Source: Prolixibacteraceae bacterium
GTDB lineage: Bacteria; Bacteroidota; Bacteroidia; Bacteroidales; Prolixibacteraceae
Assembly: GCA_021740385.1 (NCBI GenBank)
Contig: JAIOZY010000011.1
Coordinates: 22,387 to 86,386, forward strand
Reading direction: 5' to 3'
DNA: 64,000 bases
Shown here: piece after piece, positions 53,562-62,225 of the stretch
How the letters are laid out: each line of letters opens with the position of its first letter
Position numbering within the stretch: the stretch's first letter is position 1
Position numbers and translations under genes: made by a program
The notes under the pieces: generated by a model
What the model was told of the DNA's origin: nothing
The model's database searches: none
Seen by the model: only the letters and a program-made list of their open reading frames with translations

Positions 53562-54772
53562 TCATGATGAACCATTGCAAAATAATTATTCTTGCAGCGT
53601 GTGTCGTTATGTTCACACTTTCATGCAAGAAAGAAAATACCGAAAAATACAAAGTGCAACGGGGTAACTTTACCCAAACCATTACCGAGACCGGCGAACT
53701 GGCCGCGGTTAATATGCGGGCATTTGTGATGCAACGTTACGGCAGGTACTGGTACGAGATGAAGATCATCGGGCTGCTCGATCACGGAACAGCCGTCGAA
53801 GCAGGCGATTCGTTAATACAGTTTGACCCGTCGGAAGTGCAGCGTTTCATTATCGACAGGGAAACCCGGCTTGAAACCCAAAAAGCCAACCTTGAGAAAA
53901 TGACTGTTGAGGTTCAGAACCGCAAAAGCGAGCTTCAATCGTCGTTGAAAAGCGAAGAAGCTACTTTCGCCCTTAAAAAACTGGAACTTGAGCAATTCCG
54001 CTTCGAATCGGATAAAGCAAAAAAGGTGAAGGAACTTGAGTTTGAGCAGGCAAAAATACGTCTTAACAAAGCCAAGCAGAGCATTGAATATTATGACATT
54101 ATTGCAGAAAACCAATTGTATGTCCAGAAAATTCAGGTGAAACGGATGAATGAAGAGATCAAAAATGCCTACGATGTATTGCCAAAATTAACCATCCGCA
54201 CCCCCATTCCCGGAATATTCCAGGTAGCCCGTAAACGCCGTTCACGCGACAGGCTAATGATTGGCGACGAGGTTTACGTTGGCCGTGCCCTGGGGAACGT
54301 TCCCGACCTTACCTGGATAAAGGTAAATACGGTGATAAACGAAACCGACTTCATGAAAATTTACGAAGGCCAGCCGGTTAATGTCCGTCTCGATGCCCTG
54401 CCCAATGTTGTTTTCAAAGGTGAAATAGCAAAAATCAGCCGCTTATGCAGGCCCATCGAATGGGGTTCGAAACGAAAGGTTTTCGATGTGGAAGTTAAAA
54501 TACTGGTTACCGATGAACGCCTGAAACCCGGCATGACGGTCAGCTGCGAGTTCATCTGTTCCAACCTTTCCGATGTTTTCTTTGTGCCCCTGCAGTGTGT
54601 TGAGAATACCGGCAAGCGCCATTACATCTATTTGAAAGACGGAACCGGTTTTCAAAAAATGGAAGTAAAAGCAGGCCCGGCCAACAACAGTTCAATAGTT
54701 ATTGAGGCCAACGTGAAAAAAGGGCAGGAACTATGGACTGTAAACGATGTCAAAAACATTGATAAAGATTAG
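53558..54772 (+). CDS. Efflux adaptor (HlyD/MFP family) 3
   Basis: A 404-residue adaptor with lipobox LSC near residue 24. It resembles the second adaptor in order and wording (GELAAVNMRAFVMQ..., IGLLDHGTAVEAGDSLIQFDPSEVQ; NVPDLTWIKVNTVINETDFMKI). Three adaptors in a row may form mixed or alternative assemblies. It ends 6 bp before the permease gene. Confidence 0.87.
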   Translation: MIMMNHCKIIILAACVVMFTLSCKKENTEKYKVQRGNFTQTITETGELAAVNMRAFVMQRYGRYWYEMKIIGLLDHGTAVEAGDSLIQFDPSEVQRFIIDRETRLETQKANLEKMTVEVQNRKSELQSSLKSEEATFALKKLELEQFRFESDKAKKVKELEFEQAKIRLNKAKQSIEYYDIIAENQLYVQKIQVKRMNEEIKNAYDVLPKLTIRTPIPGIFQVARKRRSRDRLMIGDEVYVGRALGNVPDLTWIKVNTVINETDFMKIYEGQPVNVRLDALPNVVFKGEIAKISRLCRPIEWGSKRKVFDVEVKILVTDERLKPGMTVSCEFICSNLSDVFFVPLQCVENTGKRHYIYLKDGTGFQKMEVKAGPANNSSIVIEANVKKGQELWTVNDVKNIDKD

Positions 54773-54778
54773 AATAGT

Positions 54779-56017
54779 ATGGATTTCGAAGAAAACATTA
54801 AAGTAGCAATCCGCGGGTTGATCGACCATAAATTCAGATCGTTCCTTACCATGTTGGGGATCATTTTTGGTGTGGCTTCTGTTATCGCCATGCTTTCGAT
54901 AGGCGAAGGGGCAAAACGGCAGGCCATAGCCAAATACCAGGATCTGGGCGTTAATAACATCATTGTCCGCGACAAAGAACTTAGCAATGAGGAACTGGAA
55001 GAAGTAAGGGCGAAATTTTCACTCGGCCTTTCGCTGAATGATGCATACGTGATAAAAGAGATTGTCCCCGGCGTGGTTGACGTTGCCCCTCAGGCCGAAA
55101 AAAACAGCGAGATCAGGTATGCCGACAAATCATCAAAATCAACACTGATTGGAATTACACCCAGTTTTATCAAAATTCTGAACTATGAAGCCGACAAGGG
55201 AACATTTATTAATGAAGACCATAGCGAACGCAACCTCAAAGTTTGTGTACTGGGTGCCGGTGTTGTAAAAACATTGTTTCAAAACCAGGACCCAATTGGC
55301 AAAATGGTCAAAATTGATGACCAGTGGCTCGAAGTGGTGGGCGTAATGAAAGCCAAAGCCCTTTTTACCGAAACCGTTGGGGAACTGGCATCGCGCGACC
55401 TGAACAACGATGTATATGTTCCGCTTTCAACCTTCCATAAACGTTTCGAGTTTGATAACAAACTGACCAGTGAAATTAAACAGATCACCATTAAAGTTGA
55501 TAACTCTGACCAACTGGTCGAAACGGCCGGGTTAGTCAGGGGAATCCTCGACCGGCACCATTACAATAACGACGACTTCAGCATAGTCATTCCCTTTGAA
55601 TTGTTGAAACAGGAAGAAAAAGAACGGCGTATCTACAATTTTCTTTTAGGCGCCATTGCTGCCATTTCGCTCATTGTGGGCGGAATTGGTATCATGAACA
55701 TCATGATGGCCACCGTTATGGAACGCACCCGCGAAATCGGAATCCGGCGGGCAATTGGTGCACGGAAATCGGACATCATGAGCCAGTTTGTAACCGAGGC
55801 TGTAGCCATCAGTATAACCGGGGGAATCATTGGCGTTTTCCTCGGTGTTTCACTATCACTTGGTATTTCATTATTAACCGATGTCAGCACGTTAATCCGG
55901 GTCTATTCCATCATCATTGCCTTTGGTTTTTCGGTAATTGTTGGGATCAGTTTCGGCTACCTGCCCGCGAAAAACGCTGCCAACCTGAAACCCATTGAAT
56001 CGATCAGGTACGAGTAA
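54779..56017 (+). CDS. MacB-like ABC transporter permease
   Basis: This 412-residue protein has the MacB/FtsX topology: one N-terminal membrane helix (FLTMLGIIFGVASVIAMLSIG), a large periplasmic domain (~60-275), then three C-terminal helices (LLGAIAAISLIVGGIGIMNIMMATVMERTREIGIRRAIGA...). It lacks a fused ATPase; that is the next gene, 12 bp on. With the adaptors and TolC it would form a periplasm-to-outside pump. Confidence 0.9.
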   Translation: MDFEENIKVAIRGLIDHKFRSFLTMLGIIFGVASVIAMLSIGEGAKRQAIAKYQDLGVNNIIVRDKELSNEELEEVRAKFSLGLSLNDAYVIKEIVPGVVDVAPQAEKNSEIRYADKSSKSTLIGITPSFIKILNYEADKGTFINEDHSERNLKVCVLGAGVVKTLFQNQDPIGKMVKIDDQWLEVVGVMKAKALFTETVGELASRDLNNDVYVPLSTFHKRFEFDNKLTSEIKQITIKVDNSDQLVETAGLVRGILDRHHYNNDDFSIVIPFELLKQEEKERRIYNFLLGAIAAISLIVGGIGIMNIMMATVMERTREIGIRRAIGARKSDIMSQFVTEAVAISITGGIIGVFLGVSLSLGISLLTDVSTLIRVYSIIIAFGFSVIVGISFGYLPAKNAANLKPIESIRYE

Positions 56018-56029
56018 AAAAGAGAAGTT

Positions 56030-56740
56030 ATGTTGATAGAGATAAAAAATCTGACGAAAGACTACCTGATGGGCGAAGTGAAAGTTCCGGCCCTGAAAGG
56101 AATAGACCTGAAAATAAAGAAAAACGAATATGTTGCCATTATGGGGCCATCGGGTTCGGGCAAATCAACCCTGATGAACATACTGGGCTGCCTCGACACC
56201 CCCACATCGGGCCAGTACCTGTTCAACAAAATGGATGTAAGCCAGCTTAACGACGATGAATTATCGGCCATGCGCAACCGTGAAATCGGGTTCATCTTTC
56301 AATCGTTCAACCTGCTTCCGCGGATGAGTTCCCTGCACAACGTCGAAATGCCCCTGATATATGCCGGGGTTAATAAATATGAAAGAAGGAAACAGTCGGT
56401 AAAAGCCCTCGAACGTGTCGGACTGGCCGAACGCATGATGCACAAACCCGCCGAATTGAGTGGAGGACAGCGCCAAAGGGTAGCCGTTGCCCGTGCGCTT
56501 GTTACAAACCCGGGCATTCTGCTGGCCGATGAGCCAACCGGCGCACTCGATTCAAAAACGGGGCTGGAGATCATGCAGCTTTTCGACGAACTACACCACG
56601 AAGGCAACACCATCATACTTATTACCCATGAAAAAGAGATTGCGGAATATGCTCACCGGACGATTCTGTTAAAGGACGGGATGATATTTTCAGATCTACA
56701 AAAAAATCTCAATTCTAAAATTGAAAAACAAACACCATGA
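56030..56740 (+). CDS. MacB/LolD-type ABC ATPase
   Basis: The 236-residue ATPase has Walker [11 protein letters not shown] loop [10 protein letters not shown], signature [15 protein letters not shown], Walker [14 protein letters not shown] and H loop ITHEKE. It energises the MacB-like permease. Its stop overlaps the start of the TolC gene by 4 bp. Confidence 0.95.
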   Translation: MLIEIKNLTKDYLMGEVKVPALKGIDLKIKKNEYVAIMGPSGSGKSTLMNILGCLDTPTSGQYLFNKMDVSQLNDDELSAMRNREIGFIFQSFNLLPRMSSLHNVEMPLIYAGVNKYERRKQSVKALERVGLAERMMHKPAELSGGQRQRVAVARALVTNPGILLADEPTGALDSKTGLEIMQLFDELHHEGNTIILITHEKEIAEYAHRTILLKDGMIFSDLQKNLNSKIEKQTP

Positions 56741-58224
56741 AATTCATTTTTACAATTATTGCCGGAATCTTAATTTTCTTTCAACCGGTTATGACAAAAG
56801 GTGAAACATACCTCCTGAACCTCGACCAGAGTATTGCCATTGCCAAAATGAAAAGCCTCGATATGCTGAGTTTAAAACAGGATTTGAAAATTGCCGAGTA
56901 CAATTTGCATTCGGCAACCAGCCGGTTTAAAACACATATCGACCTTGACCTTACCGTTCCGAATTATACCGAAACAATCCGCCAGTTTGAAGACAGTTCG
57001 GGCATTACCTTTTACCCCGTGAGGCAATCGGTACTCGGGAGCAGCCTTACCATTAACCAGCCCCTGCCCACCGACGGCCGCATTTATATCAGTTCGGGCA
57101 TAAACAGTACCGACGATTATAATGAACAAGACCGGTGGATGAGGCTTAATACCCGCCTCGGTTTTACCCAACCCATCGACGCGTTGTACGGTTACAACAA
57201 TATAAAATCGGCTTTTAAACGGGCTGAACTGGCCTACGAGGAATCACAAAAAAGGCTGAAACGCGAGGAACTGAACCTTGTGTATTCGGTGAGCAATTCG
57301 TTTTACCGGCTGCTGTCGGTACAAAAAAGGGAGGAGATTGCCCGCATGAACCTCGAACGGCAACAGGAAGCATTCGAGATTGCAAAGAACAAATATGAAG
57401 CCGGGTTGATAAGGGAAGTGGATGCCCTCCAAATGGAAGTTGACCTTGCCGAAGCACAGAACGACTACGATTTATCATTGGTCGACCAGCAATCGGCACA
57501 GAACAATTTTAAACAACTGATTGGCATCGGGCTAAACGACAGTGTGGTTATATCGAGCGAAATGGATTACAAAATTGTGGCGATAAATGTAACAAATGCT
57601 GTTGAACTTGCACTGCAAAACCGGTTGGAACTAAGGGAAAGTGATATACAAATTGAACTTAACAAGCTAAATATACAGCGGCAAAAGGCCGAAGGGATGA
57701 TTACCGGCGACCTGAACGCGTATTACGAAAAAATTGGCGTAAATAATTCAACATTAAGCAACGATGTGGGGTCGGCAATCAACGGATCCTTCACCGATTT
57801 TCAGGAACGCCCCGGAAACTTTGGTATTGGAATAAGCATCAATATCCCAATAATCGATTGGGGCGAAAATAAAGCGCTTGTTAAAGCTGCCGAGGCGCGC
57901 CTTCAAAAAAACCAGTATGAAAAAGAAGCCATCCTGCGCGATATTGAAACAGAAGTAAAAAACCTTGTTGCTGCTGTAAACAGCAGTCTGAAAAGGTTGC
58001 AACTGCTCGAGAAGAATGTGCGCGTAGCCGAAAAAAGTTTTGAAATAACCCGGGCCCGTTTTTCCGACGGCGATATCGACAGCCAGGCGCTGGCCCTCGA
58101 ACGGGTTAGGCTGAACAATGCATACACCTCACACCTGGAAGCTTATATTGCCTATGAGCTGAACCTTTCGGATTTAATGCGAAAGACCTTTTATGATTTT
58201 AAAAATAACCAGCCAATATTGTAG
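56737..58224 (+). CDS. TolC-family outer membrane efflux protein
   Basis: A 495-residue protein with a signal peptide (to about TKG, residue 21) and two outer-membrane efflux domains rich in long helices ([28 protein letters not shown] and [35 protein letters not shown]). It provides the exit duct of the pump. It is the last gene of the efflux operon; no strong terminator follows directly. Confidence 0.9.
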   Translation: MKFIFTIIAGILIFFQPVMTKGETYLLNLDQSIAIAKMKSLDMLSLKQDLKIAEYNLHSATSRFKTHIDLDLTVPNYTETIRQFEDSSGITFYPVRQSVLGSSLTINQPLPTDGRIYISSGINSTDDYNEQDRWMRLNTRLGFTQPIDALYGYNNIKSAFKRAELAYEESQKRLKREELNLVYSVSNSFYRLLSVQKREEIARMNLERQQEAFEIAKNKYEAGLIREVDALQMEVDLAEAQNDYDLSLVDQQSAQNNFKQLIGIGLNDSVVISSEMDYKIVAINVTNAVELALQNRLELRESDIQIELNKLNIQRQKAEGMITGDLNAYYEKIGVNNSTLSNDVGSAINGSFTDFQERPGNFGIGISINIPIIDWGENKALVKAAEARLQKNQYEKEAILRDIETEVKNLVAAVNSSLKRLQLLEKNVRVAEKSFEITRARFSDGDIDSQALALERVRLNNAYTSHLEAYIAYELNLSDLMRKTFYDFKNNQPIL

Positions 58225-58287
58225 GGAAAAATATAAATTGGTTGAATTGCATCGGTTCAGTCGAAATCATCGCTCATGAATGAATTG

Positions 58288-58597
58288 CCCTTTCCGTCCG
58301 AATGGGGTTTTTTCCTTTTGCGAACATTCTACCGCGGACGGTTGTGATAATTTTGACGTGTTAACCCCCGGGTTGAAACCCGGGGTTACAAAATTTACAT
58401 CCCTACGGGATTGGAAGGTTGAAAAATTTCACATGTAAAAAAAACATCAGTAGCGTTTATCAACGCACAAACCTAAAAAACCCTGAAAGGGTGCAACAAC
58501 AATAGCCCGGGGTGCAACCCCGGGTGATGTAACGGGCAAAAGAAAAACGTTCGATCAAGCGGCTAAGACAAATGCTACACCGCTTTATCGAACGGAA
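58288..58597 (+). repeat. Hairpin-rich ~310-bp dispersed repeat, copy B
   Basis: It is collinear with copy A (50488-50772) and lies in the same orientation, on the other side of the efflux operon. The best-conserved block is CCCTGAAAGGG through GCCCGGGGTGCAACCCCGGG. An additional palindrome of about 28 bp is inserted relative to copy A. Confidence 0.85.
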
Positions 58598-58608
58598 CGA
58601 ATATACCA

Positions 58609-58657
58609 TAAAAAAATCCCCGGGTGGATATTTCGCAAGCTCAATATCTACCCGGGG
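58609..58657 (-). terminator. Terminator of the xylan-utilisation operon
   Basis: On the minus strand a 15-bp stem with one mismatch (CCCCGGGTAGATATT / AATATCCACCCGGGG, 10-nt loop) is followed by a run of seven T. It lies 50 bp past the GH10 stop codon. Confidence 0.85.
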
Positions 58658-58706
58658 CTATTGTTGTTAAATCCCTACGGGATTATTCACCGGTGATTAA
58701 TTATTA

Positions 58707-59996
58707 TTAACGGACCAATATTTTCTTTACCCGGGTTTGCCCGTTGCTTTCAATCTGCAGGGCATACAAACCCGGCCGGTAATTCATTTCAACGGCTACA
58801 ACTGTCAACCCGGCATTATGAACTACATTGAGCTGCCGGCCACTGATATCAATAACCTTAACTGCTGTAACATTTTGGGCATTGCCAATGTATACCATGC
58901 CTTTTGCAACGGGATTGGGATAAACGCTGTACGCCGAAGCCCGTTCCCATTCGGGGGCCGAAACAGCCGCGGCAATGTATTCGCGCAACCAGGTCATGGC
59001 CGGCCGCTCTGTCCCGTCGGGATTTATCAGATAGGCCTTTTCATCGGTGCGCCACATGCCCTGGCGAAATCCCCACAAGGTTATCCCTTCCACTGCCGGA
59101 TGTTCCCATAAAACCGGGAATACCTTTTTATATTCGTTCAGTTGGGTAGCATCGGTTGGCCCGTCAATATCCATCTCGGTAACGTATAAGGGCAAACCGG
59201 TTTCGGCCAGTTTATCGAGGTTCGATTTAATCGTTGCCGCACTTGCCCAGTAGGTGCTGAATGCATGCCCCTGCATGCCTACGGCATCAATCAGCTCTTC
59301 AGCCATAAGCAGGTCGATTATTTTTTTGTACTCCCGCACGTTGTCGGAGCTGTTAAGCAAGCTGTATTCGTTCAGCATCAGTTTTACCGATGCAGGAAAA
59401 TATTCACGTGCCAGCCTGAATGCTTCAACAATCCAATCGTAGCCGGTTGAACCCGTTCCTCCAAGTGCATCAATGTAATTTCCACCACCGCTTCCGGGCT
59501 GGTTTGGCGGGTCGTGAAGGGGCTCGTTTACCACTTCAAGGATATCGATATCGGGGTACCGTTCGGCTACTGCCTGGAACCACTCTTCAATTTCTTCACG
59601 CTGCTCGCTGGTCGAAAGGGTTTCAATCCACGAGGGTTGCTGGTTACCCCAAATCAACACGTGAAAACGGAACGGGAAACCGTTATTTTTTGCAAAGTCG
59701 TAAGCCTCGTCAAGCCCCGACCAGTTCATGTTGTCGCGTGTCCATTCAACCGATCCCCATTTACTGGCATTTTCGGGCACCACCTGGTTCCAGTACTCTT
59801 CAAAATCGTTCTTTGTCGACGAACTATAGCAGCACCCCACGTATTTCGACCGTCCGTCGGCCAGGGGCTTATCCGACACCATTTTCAACATTGAAACAGA
59901 TGTGCTAATTTGTGATGACTCATCATTTTTTTGGGCAAAAGCTGTACTTCCTGCAAAAAGCAGAAATGCAATAATGAATAAAAGTTTACGAATCAT
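58707..59996 (-). CDS. GH10 endo-1,4-beta-xylanase with T9SS sorting domain
   Basis: A 429-residue secreted xylanase: signal peptide to about AFAQ, GH10 barrel with WNQVVPENASKWGSVE, acid/base Glu in LEVVNEPLHDPP and nucleophile Glu in YVTEMDIDGPTD, then a T9SS type A sorting domain (YSVYPNPVAKGMVYIGN, VKVIDISGRQLNVV, KKILVR). It cleaves xylan outside the cell and supplies oligosaccharides to GH67. Last gene of the operon. Confidence 0.95.
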   Translation of the reverse strand: MIRKLLFIIAFLLFAGSTAFAQKNDESSQISTSVSMLKMVSDKPLADGRSKYVGCCYSSSTKNDFEEYWNQVVPENASKWGSVEWTRDNMNWSGLDEAYDFAKNNGFPFRFHVLIWGNQQPSWIETLSTSEQREEIEEWFQAVAERYPDIDILEVVNEPLHDPPNQPGSGGGNYIDALGGTGSTGYDWIVEAFRLAREYFPASVKLMLNEYSLLNSSDNVREYKKIIDLLMAEELIDAVGMQGHAFSTYWASAATIKSNLDKLAETGLPLYVTEMDIDGPTDATQLNEYKKVFPVLWEHPAVEGITLWGFRQGMWRTDEKAYLINPDGTERPAMTWLREYIAAAVSAPEWERASAYSVYPNPVAKGMVYIGNAQNVTAVKVIDISGRQLNVVHNAGLTVVAVEMNYRPGLYALQIESNGQTRVKKILVR

Positions 59997-60024
59997 AAAT
60001 ATATTTTTTGACAGATGTTAATGT

Positions 60025-61278
60025 TTAATTCTTCTTTTCTGATAAAACATGGATAAGGCCAATTGTAAGCCCCTTTATTTCGGCCAGGTTTTTCATACGG
60101 CCATACAAACTGTATCCCGGGTAATTTTCTTTGCCAATTTCGTCGAGCATTTGATGACCATGGTCGGGGCGCACGGGCAACCGGCAAGGTTCGCCGGTTT
60201 CTTTTTGCCTTCTGAAACCTTCCTCAATCAGCGCTTTAACAACACCAACCATGTCGATATCGCCTTCAAAGAATGTCTCTTCCTGAAAATTTAATCCACT
60301 GTCGCGTATCACGTTCCGGAGGTGAACAAAATGGATGCAGGGTGCGAGTTTCTCAGCAATTTCTGTCAGGTTGTTGAAATGCCCCACCCCAAGCGACCCG
60401 GTACACAGCGTTACGCCGTTCGATGGCGAATCAATCATTTCTGTAATTTCCTGCAAATCGTCAACCGTGCTGACAATACGCGGTAGCCCCAGCAGGTTCC
60501 ATGGCGGATCGTCGGGATGAACAGCCATTTTTACTCCACACTTTTCAGCAACGGGAATAACATGGTTCAGGAAAAAACGCAAATGTTCTTTCAGCTTTTT
60601 CCGGTCAATGCCTTTGTAAAGAGCCAGATGCGTTTTAAACTCATCGAGCGAATAAGTCTTCATCGAACCGGGAAGACCGTAAAGTATGGTTTCCTCTAAA
60701 TGCTTTTTCCCATCATCATTAAGTGACTGAAAATATTCTTTGGCTTTTGCAACAACTTCTTTTGAATAATCGTTCTCTGCTCCATTTCGTTTCAGAATAA
60801 ACAGATCGAAGGCTGCAAAAACATAAAGCTGAAAACCGGAAGTCTGGCTTCCATCCCTGAAATGTACTTTCAGGTTTGTACGCGACCAGTCGAGCACGGG
60901 CATAAAATTGTAACAAATGGTTTGTATGCCACATTCGGCCAGGTTACTGATTGATATTTTGTAGTTTTCAATGTGCGTCAAATAATCGCCGGTCTGGCGC
61001 TTAATGTCTTCGCTAACGGGCAGGCTTTCGACCACCTCCCAGCTCAAACCGGCTGCTTCAATCATCTCCTTTCGTTCCAAAATGGCTTCTTTCTCCCAAA
61101 CATCGCCAACCGGAATTTGGTGCAAAGCCGAAACAATACCGGTTGCCCCGGCCTGCCTAATTTCGGACAAAGTGATCCGTTCGTCAGGACCAAACCATCG
61201 CCAGGAGTATATAAATTCTACCCCCCCACCCCCTAAAGGGGGAGTCTGAGAGTTTGTATTATTGCTATTTTCGTTCAT
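60025..61278 (-). CDS. Mannonate dehydratase UxuA
   Basis: The 417-residue enzyme dehydrates D-mannonate to 2-keto-3-deoxygluconate. The RWFGPDERITLSEIRQAGATGIVSALHQIP opening, MAVHPDDPPWNLLGLPRIVST, CTGSLGVG and LPVRPDHGHQM are typical. The usual protein starts at about the RWFGPD segment; the ~22 residues before it (MNENSNNTNSQTPPLGGGG...) are read from a G-rich repeat, as in HisB and HisD. It acts downstream of the SDR reductase in glucuronate breakdown. Confidence 0.95.
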   Translation of the reverse strand: MNENSNNTNSQTPPLGGGGVEFIYSWRWFGPDERITLSEIRQAGATGIVSALHQIPVGDVWEKEAILERKEMIEAAGLSWEVVESLPVSEDIKRQTGDYLTHIENYKISISNLAECGIQTICYNFMPVLDWSRTNLKVHFRDGSQTSGFQLYVFAAFDLFILKRNGAENDYSKEVVAKAKEYFQSLNDDGKKHLEETILYGLPGSMKTYSLDEFKTHLALYKGIDRKKLKEHLRFFLNHVIPVAEKCGVKMAVHPDDPPWNLLGLPRIVSTVDDLQEITEMIDSPSNGVTLCTGSLGVGHFNNLTEIAEKLAPCIHFVHLRNVIRDSGLNFQEETFFEGDIDMVGVVKALIEEGFRRQKETGEPCRLPVRPDHGHQMLDEIGKENYPGYSLYGRMKNLAEIKGLTIGLIHVLSEKKN

Positions 61279-61279
61279 T
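61219..61279 (-). repeat. G-rich repeat forming 5' end of uxuA
   Basis: The minus strand starts ATGAACGAAAATAGCAATAA and contains ACTCCCCCTTTAGGGGGTGGGG. It matches the units at the starts of hisB and hisD and is in frame with uxuA. Confidence 0.85.
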
Positions 61280-61339
61280 TTATAAAAATCCCCTAAATCA
61301 CCTATTTTTATAAATCTACTTCTAAAATTTGCAGCTACT

Positions 61340-61378
61340 AAAAGCCCCCTTTAGGGGGTTTGGGGGTGATTACACCCC
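61340..61378 (-). repeat. G-rich repeat at SDR gene 3' end
   Basis: The forward strand reads AGCCCCCTTTAGGGGGTTTG followed by GGGGTGATTACACCCC, overlapping the stop codon of the SDR gene. It is placed relative to the uxuA-start unit as the hisC-end unit is to the hisB-start unit. Confidence 0.75.
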
Positions 61379-62197
61379 GCTGTAGGTACTGAAACCTCCA
61401 TCAATAGGCAACACAATGCCTGTTACAAACGAGGCGGCATCACTCACAAGGAACAGCACGGCGCCAACCAACTCGCGGGCTTCGCCAAACCGTCCCATCG
61501 GGGTTTTATTTATGACCTGCTGGCCACGTGGCGTTGGCGAACCATCGGGGTTAAGCAATAAGTCCCGGTTCTGGTTCCCGATGAAGAAACCCGGGGCAAT
61601 GGCATTAACCCTGATCGATCCTTCAAATTTCATGGCCAGTTCCATGGCCATCCATGCTGTAAAGTTCGACACGGCTGCTTTGGCTGCCGAGTAACCCACC
61701 ACCCGCGTAATAGACTGAAAAGCAGCCATTGACGAGAAATTAATGATGTTCCCTGATTTTTGTTTTGACATTACTTCACCAAACACCATTGAAGGAAGCA
61801 CTGTACCGTTGTAATTCAACGTTGTAACCTTGTTCATGTCATCAATGTTGAGGTCGAAAACGGTTTTATCGGGAGGTATGGTTGCACCCGGTTGGTTTCC
61901 ACCGGCCGCGTTTAGCAATATGTCGACCCTACCGTACTCCTTTAAAACTTCATCGCGTGTTTTTTTAAGTACATCTAACTCGAGCACATTGGTTTTCAGG
62001 CCGGTTGCCTCGCCGCCAATTTTCCTGATTTTTTTTGCTGCATTTTTAGCTGCTTCCTCATTAATGTCGAGGAAAACAATTTTAACCCCGGCTTTTGACA
62101 GGCCTTCGCCTATTTCGGAAGCAAGCACTCCTCCACCTCCGGTAATTACAGCAACCTTTCCGTTTAAATTGAATAAACTGTCTAAATAACTCATCAT
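61370..62197 (-). CDS. SDR oxidoreductase, probable D-fructuronate reductase
   Basis: A 275-residue classical short-chain dehydrogenase: TGGGGVLASEIG cofactor loop, NAAGG, catalytic Ser in NFSSMAAF and YSAAK with the Tyr/Lys pair. Next to uxuA and GH67 it most likely interconverts fructuronate and mannonate, the role of UxuB/UxuD elsewhere; this is from context. The last residues overlap a G-rich repeat. Confidence 0.85.
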   Translation of the reverse strand: MMSYLDSLFNLNGKVAVITGGGGVLASEIGEGLSKAGVKIVFLDINEEAAKNAAKKIRKIGGEATGLKTNVLELDVLKKTRDEVLKEYGRVDILLNAAGGNQPGATIPPDKTVFDLNIDDMNKVTTLNYNGTVLPSMVFGEVMSKQKSGNIINFSSMAAFQSITRVVGYSAAKAAVSNFTAWMAMELAMKFEGSIRVNAIAPGFFIGNQNRDLLLNPDGSPTPRGQQVINKTPMGRFGEARELVGAVLFLVSDAASFVTGIVLPIDGGFSTYSGV

Positions 62198-62225
62198 CTA
62201 TTTTAAATTTCTAACCATCTAATTT

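Larger units (their letters stand above)
58225..58706. other. Convergent gap holding repeat copy B and a terminator
   Basis: No gene is present in this 482-bp gap. It contains the second copy of the dispersed repeat (58288-58597), which here carries an extra insert with CCCCCGGGTT-ga-AACCCGGGG (58364-58385), and the minus-strand terminator at 58609-58657. A separate ATCCCTACGGGAT copy is near 58671-58683. Confidence 0.7.
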
